Source: Henckelia pumila (taxonomy: Eukaryota > Streptophyta > Magnoliopsida > Lamiales > Gesneriaceae). Taken from it: 64,000 nt of DNA. The notes below the pieces were generated by a model. It had not been told where the DNA came from. It worked only from the letters and a program-made list of their open reading frames with translations, and did no database searches. Every line of letters starts with the position of its first letter. The stretch's first letter is position 1. The position numbers were made by a program, and so were the translations under genes. The stretch covers positions 152,659,753-152,723,752 of the forward strand of contig NC_133123.1 of assembly GCF_033568475.1 (NCBI RefSeq), read 5' to 3'. Below are positions 1 through 12,173 of the stretch, piece after piece.

Positions 1-135
1 AGTATTTGCGCGTAAAATAAAATAATTTAACGCGTAAATAATTAAATATATCATCTAACGCGTAAATAATTAATTTAACGCATAAACAATTAATTATACG
101 CGTATATATTACTATATATATATATATATTCACAA
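1..135. repeat. Short AT-rich repeats with ACGCGTAAATAATT motif
   Basis: A motif close to ACGCGTAAATAATTAA recurs at about 29 and 57, with diverged forms near 6, 77 and 97, spaced 20-28 bp apart. A (TA)n run follows at about 112-130. It lies upstream of the degenerate MULE transposase and may be subterminal sequence of that element, but the element's end is outside the window, so this is inference. Confidence 0.4.
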
Positions 136-225
136 ATGTTATTCGGATATCACTCCTAAAAATATCAATCTCTTTAAAATTTTCTCGTTTCTTTTATCCG
201 TTTTTCATTTTTATTTCAAAAAATC

Positions 226-2928
226 ATGTCGATAATGAAAAACATTGATATATTTTTATATTTTGGTGGTCATATTATTGTGGATAGTGGATCGATTGTG
301 TATAGTATTTCTTATACTAGACCGATGCGAGTTCTACGTTCCATTACTTTGTCCGAGTTGGTTGAAGCTGTGCATCAAATATTGAGGATTGATCCAACTA
401 CTTTTACTCTCAAATTGTCAACGAAATATTCTTTCATGGAAAATTCATCTTGGCATGAAATTCAAGTCAATCTTTTTTGTCGATGACAACGCTTTAGAGT
501 TTATGATGCAATCTCCCAATATACGTATATTGCATTTGTATGTGGAAGCAAACCAAATTGACCATCACATTGGTCATGTCGACCAAGAATCGGATATTTT
601 ACATGTCACCGAAGGAATGGACAACATGTATATTTATCCTGAAAGTGGATCGTGGGATCAATATATCTCCGGCACATGCGAACCTGATCCTGCAAGTTGG
701 CCGCAAAGTACACGTGTTTGAGAACAAAATTCTGGTGAAGCAAATTGGAATTCAGAAATTCAAAACTTTGTGCCACGTGTTGATGATCCTAGGAGTGAAA
801 ACGAAGATGTCCAGAGAAGCGATACAGAGCCAGAGATGTCATACGGGGAGTCTGAGGAAGAAGATGATGACGATGTTGAAGATGTGAATGATGATGTACA
901 TGTGAATATCCATGCAAATACTGATGAGGGAACATCATCTCGTCCACCACCTCGTCAAAAATTACAGAGGCAATATGTTCCTTTCTTTTCTACCACTTCT
1001 GATATGCCATCTTTTTTCAATACATATTTTGGAGAAGAGATTTCTGATTCTATTGGCATACCTCATGACATGCGAACAAGATACTATAATGAGGAGAGAG
1101 TAGAACTATGTGTAAACATGGTTTTCAAGGATAAAAAAGATCTGATTGCATCTGTGAAGGATTATTCGGTCAGAGTTTCTAGGCGTGAATATCTTGTTGT
1201 TGAGAGCACAAGCATTTTGTGGAAAATTCAATGCAAAAATGATTCTTCCACCGTCAGATGTCGTTGGGGTCTTCGCGCATCTTTCAAGGAGAAAACAGGT
1301 TATTGGAAAATAACCAGATATGGTGGGCCTCATACATGTATATCAACCAACGTCGGCATAGATCATCACAACTTGAATAGTGATATGGTTGCACATACAC
1401 TATTGGGCATTGTACAATGTGATCCTTCGTACGAGATTAAATATATAATAGAGAGTGTGAAAGATAAATATGGATATCAAATCTCGTATACGAAGGTGTG
1501 GCAGAGTCTGAAACGTACAGTGGAAATTGTTTATGGAACTTGGGAGAGCTTTGTTCAATTACTACCGAAATATATGCGTGCTCTTTGCAAATACAATCTT
1601 GGAACAATTGTCGACTGGAAGCATCTCAGAAACAATGAAGAAATAAAAACATTGAAGTATTATTTTTGGGCGTTCAAGCCGTGTACTAATGGATTTCGAC
1701 ACTGTCAAAAAATCATTAGTTTCGACGGTACACATTTGTACACAAAGTACAAACACAAAATGTTGATCGATGTCACTCTGGATGCTAACAATCAAGTTCT
1801 ACCATTGGCTTTTGCAATTGTGGATGAAGAAACGTCTGATTCCTGGAAATGGTTTTTGGAAAATGTTGGACGACATGTTGTATGTGGCAAAAATGGTGTG
1901 TGTCTAATATCTGATAGGCACAAGGGAATCGTGCGAGCCGTTGAAGATCTACCATATTTCAAACCTCCACAAGGTATGCATCGTTTTTGTTTGCGGCACG
2001 TGTGCTCAAATTTTAATTTCAGGTTCAAAGATGTACATTTGAAAGATTTATGCTGGGAAGCAGGGAGTCAACATCAAGTTTGTAAATTTGATGCAACAAT
2101 GGAGGCAATTAAGAAAAAAAATATTTTGGCACACAGATATTTGGATGTAATATCAAAGGAAAAATGGAGTATGGCCCATGACGGAGGTTGGCGTCGTGGA
2201 GTGATGACGACTAACATGTCCGAGTGTTTAAATAGTGTGTTGAAGGGAGCTCGTAGACTGCCTATATCCGCAATAGTACACTTGAACCTTCTGAGATGTG
2301 TCCAATACTTCATTGAATGTGTGACGAAAGGTCAACGTATGGTTCAGGAAAATCAATTATGGTCGGATTATGCACGGCGAAAGTATGAGGAATGGGCAAA
2401 GAAATCTAGTGAACATCGTGTTGTTAAATATGATGTACGATCACAAACTGCTCAGGTTGCGACCGGAGGAAGGCCAAGTCGCGGACAACACATGCAAGTG
2501 GTGAGAATATCAACAACAGATTGTTCATGTGGTAAATGGACAATTTTCGGCATCCCGTGTTCTCATGCTATTTGCACCGCTAAATGGAACTCGTTAGATC
2601 CCACGACACTTGTGCAGCCATGGTACAATATATCGGAGTACCTCGCAACATATGAAGGAAGATTTGAACCTCTTGCAGATGAAAGATATTGGGATCGTCC
2701 TACCTTTGAGTTGCAACACAACCCAGTTAGACGTGAAAGAAGAAGAGCAGGTAGGGATACAACGACTCGACTAAGAAACGAGATGGACAGACCGGTAGCG
2801 AGAGAGAGACAACAACGAAGAACTAACAGGTATAAACTTTGGAAATCTAATTTGTTGCTAAAAATATGTCTTGTAATATATTTTAATTTGTATATATCTA
2901 TTTTTTGTATTTCAGGAGCATCAGATGA
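226..2928 (+). pseudogene. MULE 1 transposase (mudrA-like), degenerate
   Basis: This is a Mutator-like element transposase, which cuts and rejoins DNA at the element's inverted ends. Reading from the ATG at 226, the first ~85 codons resemble the PB1-like N-terminus of plant mudrA proteins. A 1-bp shift in the T-run near 472-478 moves the frame, and a TGA at 719-721 interrupts it. From about 722 the frame is open to the end. The body shows an acidic linker (about 830-890), a MuDR zinc-binding region, the MULE core (first Asp in FDGTH near 1724, second in SDRHKG near 1912) and a SWIM finger CSCGKW...CSHA at about 2521-2570. A probable GT-AG intron (2830-2915) precedes the last codons and a stop at 2926-2928. 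The core looks sound but the 5' breaks argue against a working protein. It is tail to tail with the PMD gene. Confidence 0.85.
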
Positions 2929-3226
2929 ACGTGGACAATAGATTTCTTGACGAAAAATGTATAACAAATAAATGTTTGTAGGTAGCATATGCGTTTTATA
3001 ATTTTGTCATATAATGTATGCATTTGAATAAGATATGTATTTGATATTGGTTAAATGCATTGATCTATTACACTACTAGCATTTTTCTACATATTTGTTT
3101 GAATCAACTTAATAAAGTATTTAAAATAATTGTGGTGTAATTAAAAAAAACTCATATGGAAAGAAAAAAAAAACAAAAATCACATGCATAACTAATTATC
3201 AATTAGTATAACACAAAAAAAAAATT
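2929..3226. other. Intergenic spacer between convergent genes
   Basis: AT-rich sequence with poly-A runs between the 3' ends of the MULE transposase and the PMD gene. No gene is seen. It probably holds both 3' UTRs and polyadenylation signals (AATAAA-like strings near 2967 and 3110). Confidence 0.5.
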
Positions 3227-5210
3227 TCATGATTGTTCATGACAATTGCAGTTATACAAACGACCACGGGTACCACAAGCAGGTGGTCTACGTCTACGTT
3301 GTTCTCTACGCACAACAGGAGCATCAACAATTTCGTCAGTCCTCTCTTGTTGCTCATCTGAATAACTAGGGAATATTACAGGTGACGGAACGTTTCTTTC
3401 AGGAGCCAGAGTATTGCGTTGACCAGTATTAAGAAGATCTGTAAAACTTTGGATATTTTCACAAAATGGAGTATGATAACCGGCATCAACATATGAACCA
3501 GATAGTCCTGCACTGTAAAATCCACCGAATGGTCCGGTATTATACAACCCACTAGATGGCCCTGCGTTGTCGAACCCACCAGATGGACCCGCGTTGTAGA
3601 ACCCACCAGATGGACCCGCGTTGTAGAACTCACCAGATGGCCGAGGAGGAACAAACCCCGATGATGACTGATGCGAATCAGGGGATGGCACACTAAAATT
3701 TTGTGGAATATTATTGTGTCCGCCAATATCTAAATTCGACTGATATGGCCTAAAACCAAGCCCAGTTACTGCAGGCGATATAAACCGTACAGTAATGCGA
3801 TCAAACCATGGAAAGTAATCATCATCGACTTGCCTAGATCTTCCGTGGCGTTCGCCTCGGGCAACATTACTCAATTTTCCATTCCAAAGAATAATTGCAT
3901 CTTTATGATACTCTCTCCAATCTGTGTTGCGATGACCTGTTCTATTAACATTGTGTAGGTTATCGTTGTCAACTGCAGGCCTAGGAATAGATTGTCGCAT
4001 TTTGAACTGCCTCAAGACCCGATCAGGACGATGCATCTCCACAATATCAAAACAAATCAGAGGACAAACACATCGCCAGATTCTATTATCGTATGTACTA
4101 ATGATCGCTTTAACATCAACATCTTTTTTGTTGTAAACTATCCAGTTAAACTGCATAATAATAATAAAATCAATTTTAATTAATAAATATAAATTAATAT
4201 AATTATTGTAAAGTTTCAATAATCCAATAACACACCTCGACATTAGTCATACGATCGAAGCAATCCCTTATAATTCTAACAGCGTGCGTTGGTGAATGAG
4301 TGTAACTAAACACATTTGACCACCTACAATAAAAAAATATTATTAAATTATTACAAAATAAATTTGTAATTTATACAATGCTAATATTTTTCAAATATTA
4401 CCGTGCACCATAAGGAGCATATGGAATATTTTTCTCGAATTCATTTTGCCGCACAATCAGAGATAATCCATTCATATCAGGATTAACAAATGTAATCCTG
4501 CTCCATGCCCATATCTGCCATTAGTAATAAATTAAATTAAAAATTATTATAATATGATATTAGATGAACTTAAAAATTTATACCTGTAGGATAAATAGAG
4601 GCCCGGATATTATAGCTTTTCCTATCCGTGTTGCATTGCATAACTCACGATATAGAAATGCCAGAACTGCACTTCCCCAACTATAAGATTTGATGCGTTC
4701 AATATCCCGAAGTAGTTGCAAAAAAATAAATCTAACAGATCCTCCTTGATAATCTGAAACCATGATTCCTCCAATAATCATTAATGCTACACAACGGGTA
4801 TATTTTACGACATCTATTTCTGGACTATTATCATCGATATGTGCAGCCATGCAATGCTCATATAAAGCGGTCATCGATAAGTGACCACCTTTGAAATGTG
4901 ACGTCAGTGGCGTAAATCCCAATAAATTCAAACATATATGCTGCCACTCTTCAACTCTGTGTGAAACATCTATACCAATTACAGGCTCACCATAAATAGG
5001 CAGACCCCAAATAATGGAAATATCCTGTAAAGTGATGGTTGCTTCACCACATCTAAAATGAAAGGTATGTGTTTCACGTCGCCATCGTTCAACCAAAGCA
5101 GTAATTAAATGATTATCATATTGCCGAGATCCACACAGCAAAACACCATAAAATCCCATGTTATTTAAATATGCAATTACACGACTGTGCAGACCATGAT
5201 CATTAAATAA
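3227..5210 (-). CDS. Plant mobile domain (PMD) protein, MAIN/MAIL-like, TE-associated
   Basis: This encodes a plant mobile domain protein. The domain is shared by host MAIN/MAIL proteins and by many transposon-borne copies, and its biochemical role is not settled. Four exons join in phase with GT-AG borders: 5210-4584, 4514-4402, 4323-4236 and 4150-3227. Together they give about 580 codons with no internal stop. Exon 1 here holds the PMD core (FHFRCGEATITLQDISIIWG then LPIYGEPV). Later exons hold a conserved W-S-N-V-F-S-Y segment and WIVYNKKDV followed by YDNRIWRC. The last exon ends in a Gly/Ser/Tyr/Pro-rich tail with 8-10-residue repeats of the type GPSGGFYNA. The reading frame enters at an acceptor AG (5211-5212), so an upstream exon is missing or lies beyond the copia insertion. 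Intact splice phases suggest recent selection or recent amplification. The call of PMD is firm; the claim that it is MULE cargo is inferred from position. Confidence 0.8.
3480..3650 (-). repeat. In-frame GPSGGFYNA-type repeats in PMD tail
   Basis: About five imperfect 24-30-bp units encode Gly-Pro-Ser-Gly-(Gly/Glu)-Phe-Tyr-Asn-Ala-like repeats in the C-terminal tail of the PMD protein. Units differ at one to three residues. The tail looks disordered and low in charge. Unit number probably varies between copies through slippage. Confidence 0.7.
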
Positions 5211-5382
5211 CTGTCAAATCAAATTATCGGATCGTTTAACTCGGACTATGTCATCAATTGTTTTTGTGGATAATATATATTCTATATTTATATAGTATAT
5301 CAATAATAAGATAATATATATGCATATATATCTAATATAATAACAACAACAATAATAAAGTTTATATATATATATTTTAGTC

Positions 5383-5425
<43 letters not shown>

Positions 5426-5551
5426 TATTCTATATTTATATAGTTTATCAATAATAAGGTAATATATATGCATATATATCTAATATAATAACAATAACAA
5501 TAATAATGTTTATATATATATATATATTTTAGTATTTTAATATATATATAT
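5211..5551. repeat. AT-rich tract with a 148-bp tandem duplication
   Basis: A segment starting at about 5281 is repeated at about 5429 (148-bp spacing) with few differences. Each unit ends in a long (TA)n run. A third partial copy resumes at 16,801 after the copia element. The copia element therefore entered this array. On the - strand the tract would be the upstream intron or promoter of the PMD gene. Confidence 0.7.
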
Positions 5552-6879
5552 TGTTGAATCCGATATTTTGGTGATAACAAACAACAACTCATTGTATAGG
5601 AATGTGCTGCCAACCATTGTATTTCAGGAACCTACTACAACTTCTACCGAAAGCTTGTCAACCGCCTTTGCTCTCGACCGGCTGAAGTCACAAGCCTATC
5701 AACTGGCTATCAAAACCAGCAGAGGATAAATCTATCTACCGGAAGCTTGTCAACCGTCTTTATCTCTCGACCGGTTGAAGTCACAAGCTTATCGACTGGT
5801 TATTCAAACCAGCAGAGGACAAATATCTCTACCGGTAGAATGCCAACTGCCTATCTAGATATCTCGAGACAAGTACCTGTGACAAGATGTTCTTTGCAGG
5901 ATCTTTTATTAAAAGCAGAACCGGCGTTTCAGAAGATTTGTTGACTCCTGCAAATCAAGACAACAGGTTGTACCAAAATGGCAAAAACACAGAATGACTG
6001 CAGATAAAGCATTCGACCGTTTATTCCAGTTTTGGATCCTGGAAGTTGTCTGCAGTGTACGATCCTCATGCAGAATCATCAATGCATTTATGAGCATTAA
6101 ATGTGCATTCAATGCAGCATCAGAACGTTCAAAATAAAGACGTTGATGATTGACCTATATAAAGGGAAGATTGCTCAAACAACAATAAGAAGTGAGACAA
6201 GACAACGAAGAGAGACAAGCAACTCAGAAAAATTTCAATCACTTGACTAATATCAGAAGTCCTCATCTGATATACTTGAGCACACTTACAAGATCATTCA
6301 TCTGCTGCTCAAATAAACCCTCGCCTACAGTTCACATATCTGATCGTCAAGGATCATCCTAGGGTTTTCAAGCCTCTCGACCGCTCTGCAGTCTGAGAAG
6401 CTCAACTCAACTATACTCAGTGTTGAAGAGACTTGAAGCTGCTCTGAAAGCTTCCACCAGTCTGATAAGAACTGAGAATCTTATCTGTGTAAATCTAGGA
6501 GTTTCGGATTAGGCATTGGATAAGTCCTAAGTCTGAAGTGGGTGTATTACAAGACGTTGTAATAACCAAAGTCTTCTAGTGAATTCCTTCCTAAGTGGAA
6601 GAAGGGGAGACGTAGAAGGATTAAGCCTTCGAACTTCCATAAAATCGTGCTTTAGCATTTACTGCAACTTATCTCACATCCTGCTCATACATTGCATTAT
6701 AAACTTTGCATCACTAAAACCTTTGAACTATTTCCGCACTATTTAAGTTGTTCAAAACATTTTAGAAGTTGAGAAAACTGATTAAGTGAACTAAACCTCA
6801 CTTGATCTTTCTAAAGAAGTAGAAGAAAAGTTTCAGAGTGTATTCACCCCCCCCTCTACCCTCTGAACCGATCCCAACA
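5552..6879 (+). repeat. Copia 5' LTR
   Basis: 1,328 bp. The U3 part has two direct copies of a ~92-bp unit (5645-5736 and 5737-5829), each with TCTCGACCGG and AACCAGCAGAGGA. A TATA box (TATATAAA) lies at 6156-6163, so transcription likely starts near 6190. A polypyrimidine C-run lies just before the 3' end. Confidence 0.95.
6156..6163 (+). promoter_or_regulatory. Copia LTR TATA box
   Basis: TATATAAA within CCTATATAAAGGG. It is the only good TATA box near the middle of the LTR, and the same site occurs at 16,076-16,083 in the 3' LTR. It is the likely core promoter of the element. Confidence 0.65.
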
Positions 6880-6881
6880 AG

Positions 6882-6893
6882 TGGTATCAGAGC
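6882..6893 (+). other. Copia primer-binding site (initiator Met tRNA)
   Basis: TGGTATCAGAGC, complementary to the 3' end of plant initiator tRNA-Met, begins two bases after the 5' LTR ends. This is the usual start of minus-strand DNA synthesis in plant LTR elements. Confidence 0.9.
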
Positions 6894-6932
6894 GGGTTCC
6901 TTTCTCAACTGCTGATCTGAAGTTTTCAAATC

Positions 6933-8945
6933 ATGACTTCTTTCAACAGAATTCCTATGTTTTCTAAAGAAGAGTATGATGATTGGAAAATTCGCATGCA
7001 GGCACATCTTGCAGCACAGGATGATGACATGCTATATGTCATAACAGACGGTCCTATCAAAATTATGAAGGTCAACCCAGCTCTAGCCGATGGTGCAGGA
7101 CAAATGATTGAGAAACCAAGAGCTGAGTGGACCACTGAGGACAAAAAGAAGGCCAATCTTGACAATGTGGCCCGGGACATCCTATACAAAACACTGGACA
7201 AGAATATGTTCAGCAAAATCAAGTCATGTTCCACAGCAAAGGAGATTTGGGAGAAGCTCACTCAGCTGTGTGAAGGGAATGACCAGACAAAGGAAAACAA
7301 GCTCACTCTGGCCATTCAAAAATATGACAACGCCAAAATGAAGCCAGGGGAAACCATGGCTGAATTTGATGAACGGTTCAGTAGTATCATCTGTGATCTT
7401 ACTGCTTTAGGTAAAACTTATACTAACCGTGAAATTGCTGTGAAGGTTATGAGAGCTCTGCCCAAAGAATGGGAGATCAAGACAGTGGCCATGAGAGAGT
7501 CAAAAGATTTGAGCAAGGTTGAACTGCATGATCTCTTTGCTGATCTCAAAGCCTACGAGTTCGAGCTCAACATGAGAACAGAAGATGAACCATCCACATC
7601 TCAACCAACCAAGGCCTTAACCTCAACCGTGATACGTCCACCGGTCGAGGAACCTCCAAAGAGATCAGCTGAGCAAATCAGCAATGAAGCCATGACACTC
7701 TTTGTCAAGAAATTTGGTAAATTTATGCGTAAAAACAATTCTAAATTTAAAAATTATCATAAATCGGACCATACAAACGATGGTCCTACTTGTTTTAACT
7801 GTGGAAAGCCAGGCCATTTCATTGCAGACTGCACCAAGCCTAAGAACAATGATCAGAAGCAATTCTCCGAAAGAAGAAGGGGTAAGGAGGATAAAAGGAC
7901 GTTTAGAAAAGGAAAAGACCAAAGGGTTCTAGTAGCAGATGAAAGCAAAAGCAAGTGGGCTGAGTCTGACTCTGACAACTCCAATACCGGAAGCTCTTCA
8001 GATGACAGCGATGATGAAAAAGTGGAATGCCTTATGGCCGACATCGAAGAAGAAGCTGAGGAGGTATTTGACTTTGGCTCACCTGAATTTACTCACAGTG
8101 ATTTAGTTACTGCTTTACACGAAATGGCTAATGAATACAAAGCATTATCCAAGGAGTTCGAGGAAGTAAAGGCAGAAAGAGCTAACCTAAAAGATAAGTC
8201 AAGCAAATCAAGCTGCATGCAGCAAAAAGAGCTTGATGGTCTTAAGGTCAAGCTAAGTCTGCTGGCTACTGAGAACGACACCTTGAAAAGAGTATTCCAA
8301 GCTACCTTGATTGAAAATAAAAAACTACTTGAAACCATTAAGGCTTGGAATAAATCTTCGGTAACCATTGACAAGATTCAAGAAATCCAAAGACCGGTGC
8401 ATGATAAAACCGGTCTAGGGTTTGGAACAAATGAACAGTCTATGGAATCCTGTATTCAGTCAAGCCTGGACAAAGGCAATCTTAACAAAATAAGATTTGT
8501 CAGGTCCAGCACGATATATGAACACGATAAGTGCAGCTTTGACAAAAATCAGAAAGTATCGAACGAACGAAGCTCTAAGCATAGAGGGCTGGGATATGTG
8601 GATCCCCAGACCTCTAATCAAAGAGGAACTTGGATCAAACCAAAACCTAATGAAAGAAGAAAGGGAAACCAATCTAATTTCAAAAGGCCATGGAATGAGT
8701 CTAACTACTCTAAGAAAATATGGTCAAAGGAGAAGCCTTACCAGTACTTTAATTGCAGGCCAGTTCAAAAGAGGTACATGCTAACTGATGAAAATAAAAA
8801 AGGCAAGCAGCACACAGCAACCTCACAAGCACACACATTTACTGCCTATCGACCGCACAGATTTCTGGACACACACACGGGCAAACCTGTAAGGGTGTTC
8901 CAGGTGTGGGTCCCGAAAGGGCTAATCCGACCTGGACCCTACTAG
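6933..8945 (+). CDS. gag: Copia Gag (nucleocapsid) protein
   Basis: A 670-residue structural protein that forms the virus-like particle and packages element RNA in the cytoplasm. Residues 1-220 match the plant copia Gag domain (DDWKIRMQAHL near the start, then the KEIWEKL and KYDNAKMKPGETMAEFDERF helices). A CCHC zinc knuckle CFNCGKPGHFIADC sits near residue 286. An acidic Ser/Asp stretch and a long charged helix (about residues 400-510) follow, giving an unusually long Gag tail. The ATG at 6933 lies about 50 bp after the primer site and is the first good start. The ORF ends in TAG (8943-8945), but the same frame continues open into pol, so a single stop separates them. Confidence 0.95.
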   Translation: MTSFNRIPMFSKEEYDDWKIRMQAHLAAQDDDMLYVITDGPIKIMKVNPALADGAGQMIEKPRAEWTTEDKKKANLDNVARDILYKTLDKNMFSKIKSCSTAKEIWEKLTQLCEGNDQTKENKLTLAIQKYDNAKMKPGETMAEFDERFSSIICDLTALGKTYTNREIAVKVMRALPKEWEIKTVAMRESKDLSKVELHDLFADLKAYEFELNMRTEDEPSTSQPTKALTSTVIRPPVEEPPKRSAEQISNEAMTLFVKKFGKFMRKNNSKFKNYHKSDHTNDGPTCFNCGKPGHFIADCTKPKNNDQKQFSERRRGKEDKRTFRKGKDQRVLVADESKSKWAESDSDNSNTGSSSDDSDDEKVECLMADIEEEAEEVFDFGSPEFTHSDLVTALHEMANEYKALSKEFEEVKAERANLKDKSSKSSCMQQKELDGLKVKLSLLATENDTLKRVFQATLIENKKLLETIKAWNKSSVTIDKIQEIQRPVHDKTGLGFGTNEQSMESCIQSSLDKGNLNKIRFVRSSTIYEHDKCSFDKNQKVSNERSSKHRGLGYVDPQTSNQRGTWIKPKPNERRKGNQSNFKRPWNESNYSKKIWSKEKPYQYFNCRPVQKRYMLTDENKKGKQHTATSQAHTFTAYRPHRFLDTHTGKPVRVFQVWVPKGLIRPGPY

Positions 8946-11900
8946 ATATGGGTACCAAAAGTTCTTCACTCTTTGCAGGTACTAAAAGTCCAAACGGGCG
9001 AGAAAACCACTTCTATCAAGGACACTACCTGGTATTTAGATAGCGGTTGCTCACGACACATGACAGGGAATCCAGAACTTCTAACAGAAGTGGTGTTGTG
9101 CAAAGGACCAAAGATCAGCTTTGGAGACAACTCCAAAGGTAAAACCGTGGGTAAGGGTAAGATCATCCATGGTAACTTCATTATTAAAGATGTGTTACTT
9201 GTTGACAAACTATGCTATAATTTGATAAGTATTAGTCAACTATGTGACAATGATCATTCGGTCGAGTTTCACAAACACACGTGCCTCATAAAAAATGACA
9301 AAGGTGAGACTCTTATGACCGGTGTACGAGACCTAAACACCTACAAGGTAAACTGGTCTTGCTCACATATTTCTTCACCCACTTGTCTTACTGCTCATCA
9401 TGATAAACATTGGTTGTGGCATAAGCGGTTAAATCATCTAAATTTTAAGTCCATTTTTAACTTGAGGAAGCATGATTTGGTTTCTGGTCTGCCCGAAGGA
9501 GATTTTGTAAAAGACAAAGTTTGTCCTGCTTGTCAACTAGGAAAGCAGGTGAGAGCAACTTTTAAAAATAAAGGGTGTATGTCCTCTTCCAAATGTTTAG
9601 ACTTACTTCACATGGACCTATTTGGTCCTATACCAGTAAGAAGCATAGGGGGAATGAGATATGCTCTTGTTGTTATAGATGACTTTTCTCGATTTACTTG
9701 GGTCATCTTTCTCTCTTCAAAAGATCAAACTGCACCTCACCTGATTAAGCTTTTTAAACGCTTGCAAAATGAACAATCTACTGTAATAGATAGAATCAGG
9801 AGTGATAGAGGGACTGAATTTTTAAACATCACTCTTATGACTTATCTAGATGATCAGGGAATCAAGCATGAGTTGTCAGCTGCTAGATCCCCACAGCAAA
9901 ATGGGGTGGCTGAAAGAAGGAACCGTACTTTAAAAGAAGCAGCCAGAACTATGATTGCTGATTCAAATGTTTCTCAAAGACTTTGGGCAGAAGCAGTTAA
10001 CACAGCTTGCTATACTCAAAACAGATCTATGATTAATAAACGATTTAACAAAACTCCATATGAGATCTGGAATGGCACAAAACCTGATATTTCTTATTTC
10101 AAAATTTTTGGGTGCAAATGCTTTATCCACAACAATGGCAAAAACCATTTGACAGCCTTCGATGCCAAAGCAGACGAAGGAACTTTTATTGGTTACTCAG
10201 CCGTTAGCAGAGCTTATCGAGTGTTCAATCAAAGATCACTAACGGTCGAGGAAACCATTCATGTTGTTTTTGATGAATCTACTCTATGTACAGAACAAAC
10301 TCAAGGGAGCATAAATGATCTGAGTCACAGACCGGAAAACACAAATCTACAGGAAGAGAGTGACAGTGATCTATATCCTCCAAAGAAGGATGATCCAGTT
10401 CCCTCCACCGGGTGTGATCAAACAAGGCCAGAAGTGGATCCACCGGTTGATAACAATCCTCCAGCCAATGATGATCCAGTAAACGAGGACGTTCATCAAC
10501 CAATTGATGACAACCCTTTAGGGAATTATTTTAGGTGGAACAAAGATCATCCACCTGGGTTGGTCATAGGTGACCCTTCTGCTCCTCGAAAAACACGTGG
10601 TCAAATGATTAATGAATTCTTGCATGCCGCTTTCATATCTCAGGTAGAGCCCAAGAAAATAGATGAAGCTCTATCAGATGCCAGCTGGATTGAAGCTATG
10701 CAAGAAGAGTTGAATCAATTCACCCGCAACAATGTTTGGCATCTAGTTCCTCGACCGAAAAATCAAAATGTGATTGGAACTAGATGGGTGTTTCGTAACA
10801 AGCTCGATGAACATGGCACTGTTGTGCGTAACAAAGCTCGACTTGTTGCTCAAGGATTCAGACAAGAAGAAGGCATAGACTTTGAGGAATCTTTCGCGCC
10901 AGTTGCAAGACTAGAAGCAATCCGCATCTTTCTTGCTTATGCAGCCTTCAAGAATTTTAAAGTTTATCAAATGGATGTGAAGTCTGCATTCCTCAATGGT
11001 CTACTTCAAGAAGAGGTGTACGTTGAACAACCACCAGGTTTTGTCAATCCTACTCATCCTCAATATATCTATAAACTTGACAAAGCTCTCTATGGATTAA
11101 AACAAGCACCGCGTGCTTGGTATGACACTTTGCTAAAATTTTTACTGGAACATGATTTCCAAATTGGAACGGTCGATAAGACCCTGTTTAAATTTGTAAA
11201 AGGTGATCATGTGTTACTAGTACAAATTTATGTTGATGACATTATATTTGGGTCAACTAACCCCAAGTTGTGCTCAAAGTTCTCTAAACTGATGAAGGAG
11301 AAGTTTGAAATGAGCATGATGGGCGAGCTAAACTTCTTTCTTGGACTTCAAGTAAAGCAACTTGAAACTGGAATATTCATCAATCAGTCCAAGTATGCCA
11401 AGGAATTGGTAAAGAAGTTTGGAATGGAACAATGCTCAACTGTATCTACCCCCATGAGTACATCAATTAAGCTTGATAAAGATGAAGGGGGAATTCCGGT
11501 TGAGGTAACCATGTATCGAGGCCTTATTGGTTCACTGCTCTATTTGACTGCCAGTCGACCGGATATCATGTATTCAGTTTGTTTATGTGCTAGATTTCAA
11601 GCCGCACCTAAGCAATCTCATTTCATTGCTACCAAACGAATACTTAAATATATTAAAGGAACTACTAATGTGGGTCTTTGGTATCCCAAAGATTCAAATC
11701 TTAATCTTATTGGTTATTCAGATGCAGATTATGCAGGTTGTAGAATTGATCGCAAAAGTACAAGTGGCACATGTCAATTCCTTGGAGATAGACTAATTTC
11801 GTGGTCAAGTAAGAAGCAGACATCAATTGCTACCTCGACCGCCGAAGCAGAATACCTTGCTGCTGGCAGCTGTTGTGCTCAAATACTCTGGATTCAACAG

Positions 11901-12173
11901 CAGCTTAATGATTATGGGATTCGGTCGAGTGAAGCTCCAATCTACTGTGACAATACAAGTGCCATAGCCATCACTCACAATCCAGTGATGCACTCTCGAA
12001 CAAAGCACATTGATGTCAGGCATCACTTTATCCGAGATCATGTCTTAAAGAAGGAAATTAGGCTGGAATACATCTCTACCGATCAGCAAGCAGCAGACAT
12101 ATTCACCAAGCCTCTACCGGACGCTAAGTTTTCATATTTTCGAAATATTCTTGGCTTAGTAGATTTAAGTTAG
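8946..12173 (+). CDS. pol: Copia Pol polyprotein (PR-INT-RT-RNase H)
   Basis: About 1,075 codons in the same frame as gag, directly after the gag TAG; no AUG near the start suits independent initiation. Domains in order: aspartic protease with [10 protein letters not shown]; the integrase zinc region (HKRLNH, then CPACQLGKQ); the integrase core with [16 protein letters not shown] and [20 protein letters not shown]; reverse transcriptase with [11 protein letters not shown] and the catalytic YVDDIIFGS; RNase H with [26 protein letters not shown] and KHIDVRHHF. All catalytic residues are present and there is no internal stop, so the enzymes are probably functional. It copies element RNA to DNA and inserts it in the nucleus. 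Expression probably needs readthrough of the gag stop. Confidence 0.95.
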   Translation: MWVPKVLHSLQVLKVQTGEKTTSIKDTTWYLDSGCSRHMTGNPELLTEVVLCKGPKISFGDNSKGKTVGKGKIIHGNFIIKDVLLVDKLCYNLISISQLCDNDHSVEFHKHTCLIKNDKGETLMTGVRDLNTYKVNWSCSHISSPTCLTAHHDKHWLWHKRLNHLNFKSIFNLRKHDLVSGLPEGDFVKDKVCPACQLGKQVRATFKNKGCMSSSKCLDLLHMDLFGPIPVRSIGGMRYALVVIDDFSRFTWVIFLSSKDQTAPHLIKLFKRLQNEQSTVIDRIRSDRGTEFLNITLMTYLDDQGIKHELSAARSPQQNGVAERRNRTLKEAARTMIADSNVSQRLWAEAVNTACYTQNRSMINKRFNKTPYEIWNGTKPDISYFKIFGCKCFIHNNGKNHLTAFDAKADEGTFIGYSAVSRAYRVFNQRSLTVEETIHVVFDESTLCTEQTQGSINDLSHRPENTNLQEESDSDLYPPKKDDPVPSTGCDQTRPEVDPPVDNNPPANDDPVNEDVHQPIDDNPLGNYFRWNKDHPPGLVIGDPSAPRKTRGQMINEFLHAAFISQVEPKKIDEALSDASWIEAMQEELNQFTRNNVWHLVPRPKNQNVIGTRWVFRNKLDEHGTVVRNKARLVAQGFRQEEGIDFEESFAPVARLEAIRIFLAYAAFKNFKVYQMDVKSAFLNGLLQEEVYVEQPPGFVNPTHPQYIYKLDKALYGLKQAPRAWYDTLLKFLLEHDFQIGTVDKTLFKFVKGDHVLLVQIYVDDIIFGSTNPKLCSKFSKLMKEKFEMSMMGELNFFLGLQVKQLETGIFINQSKYAKELVKKFGMEQCSTVSTPMSTSIKLDKDEGGIPVEVTMYRGLIGSLLYLTASRPDIMYSVCLCARFQAAPKQSHFIATKRILKYIKGTTNVGLWYPKDSNLNLIGYSDADYAGCRIDRKSTSGTCQFLGDRLISWSSKKQTSIATSTAEAEYLAAGSCCAQILWIQQQLNDYGIRSSEAPIYCDNTSAIAITHNPVMHSRTKHIDVRHHFIRDHVLKKEIRLEYISTDQQAADIFTKPLPDAKFSYFRNILGLVDLS

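Noticed and set aside
5377-5613. Tyr/Ile-rich open frame on the - strand
   Set aside because: It is the translation of TA repeats crossing the copia insertion point.
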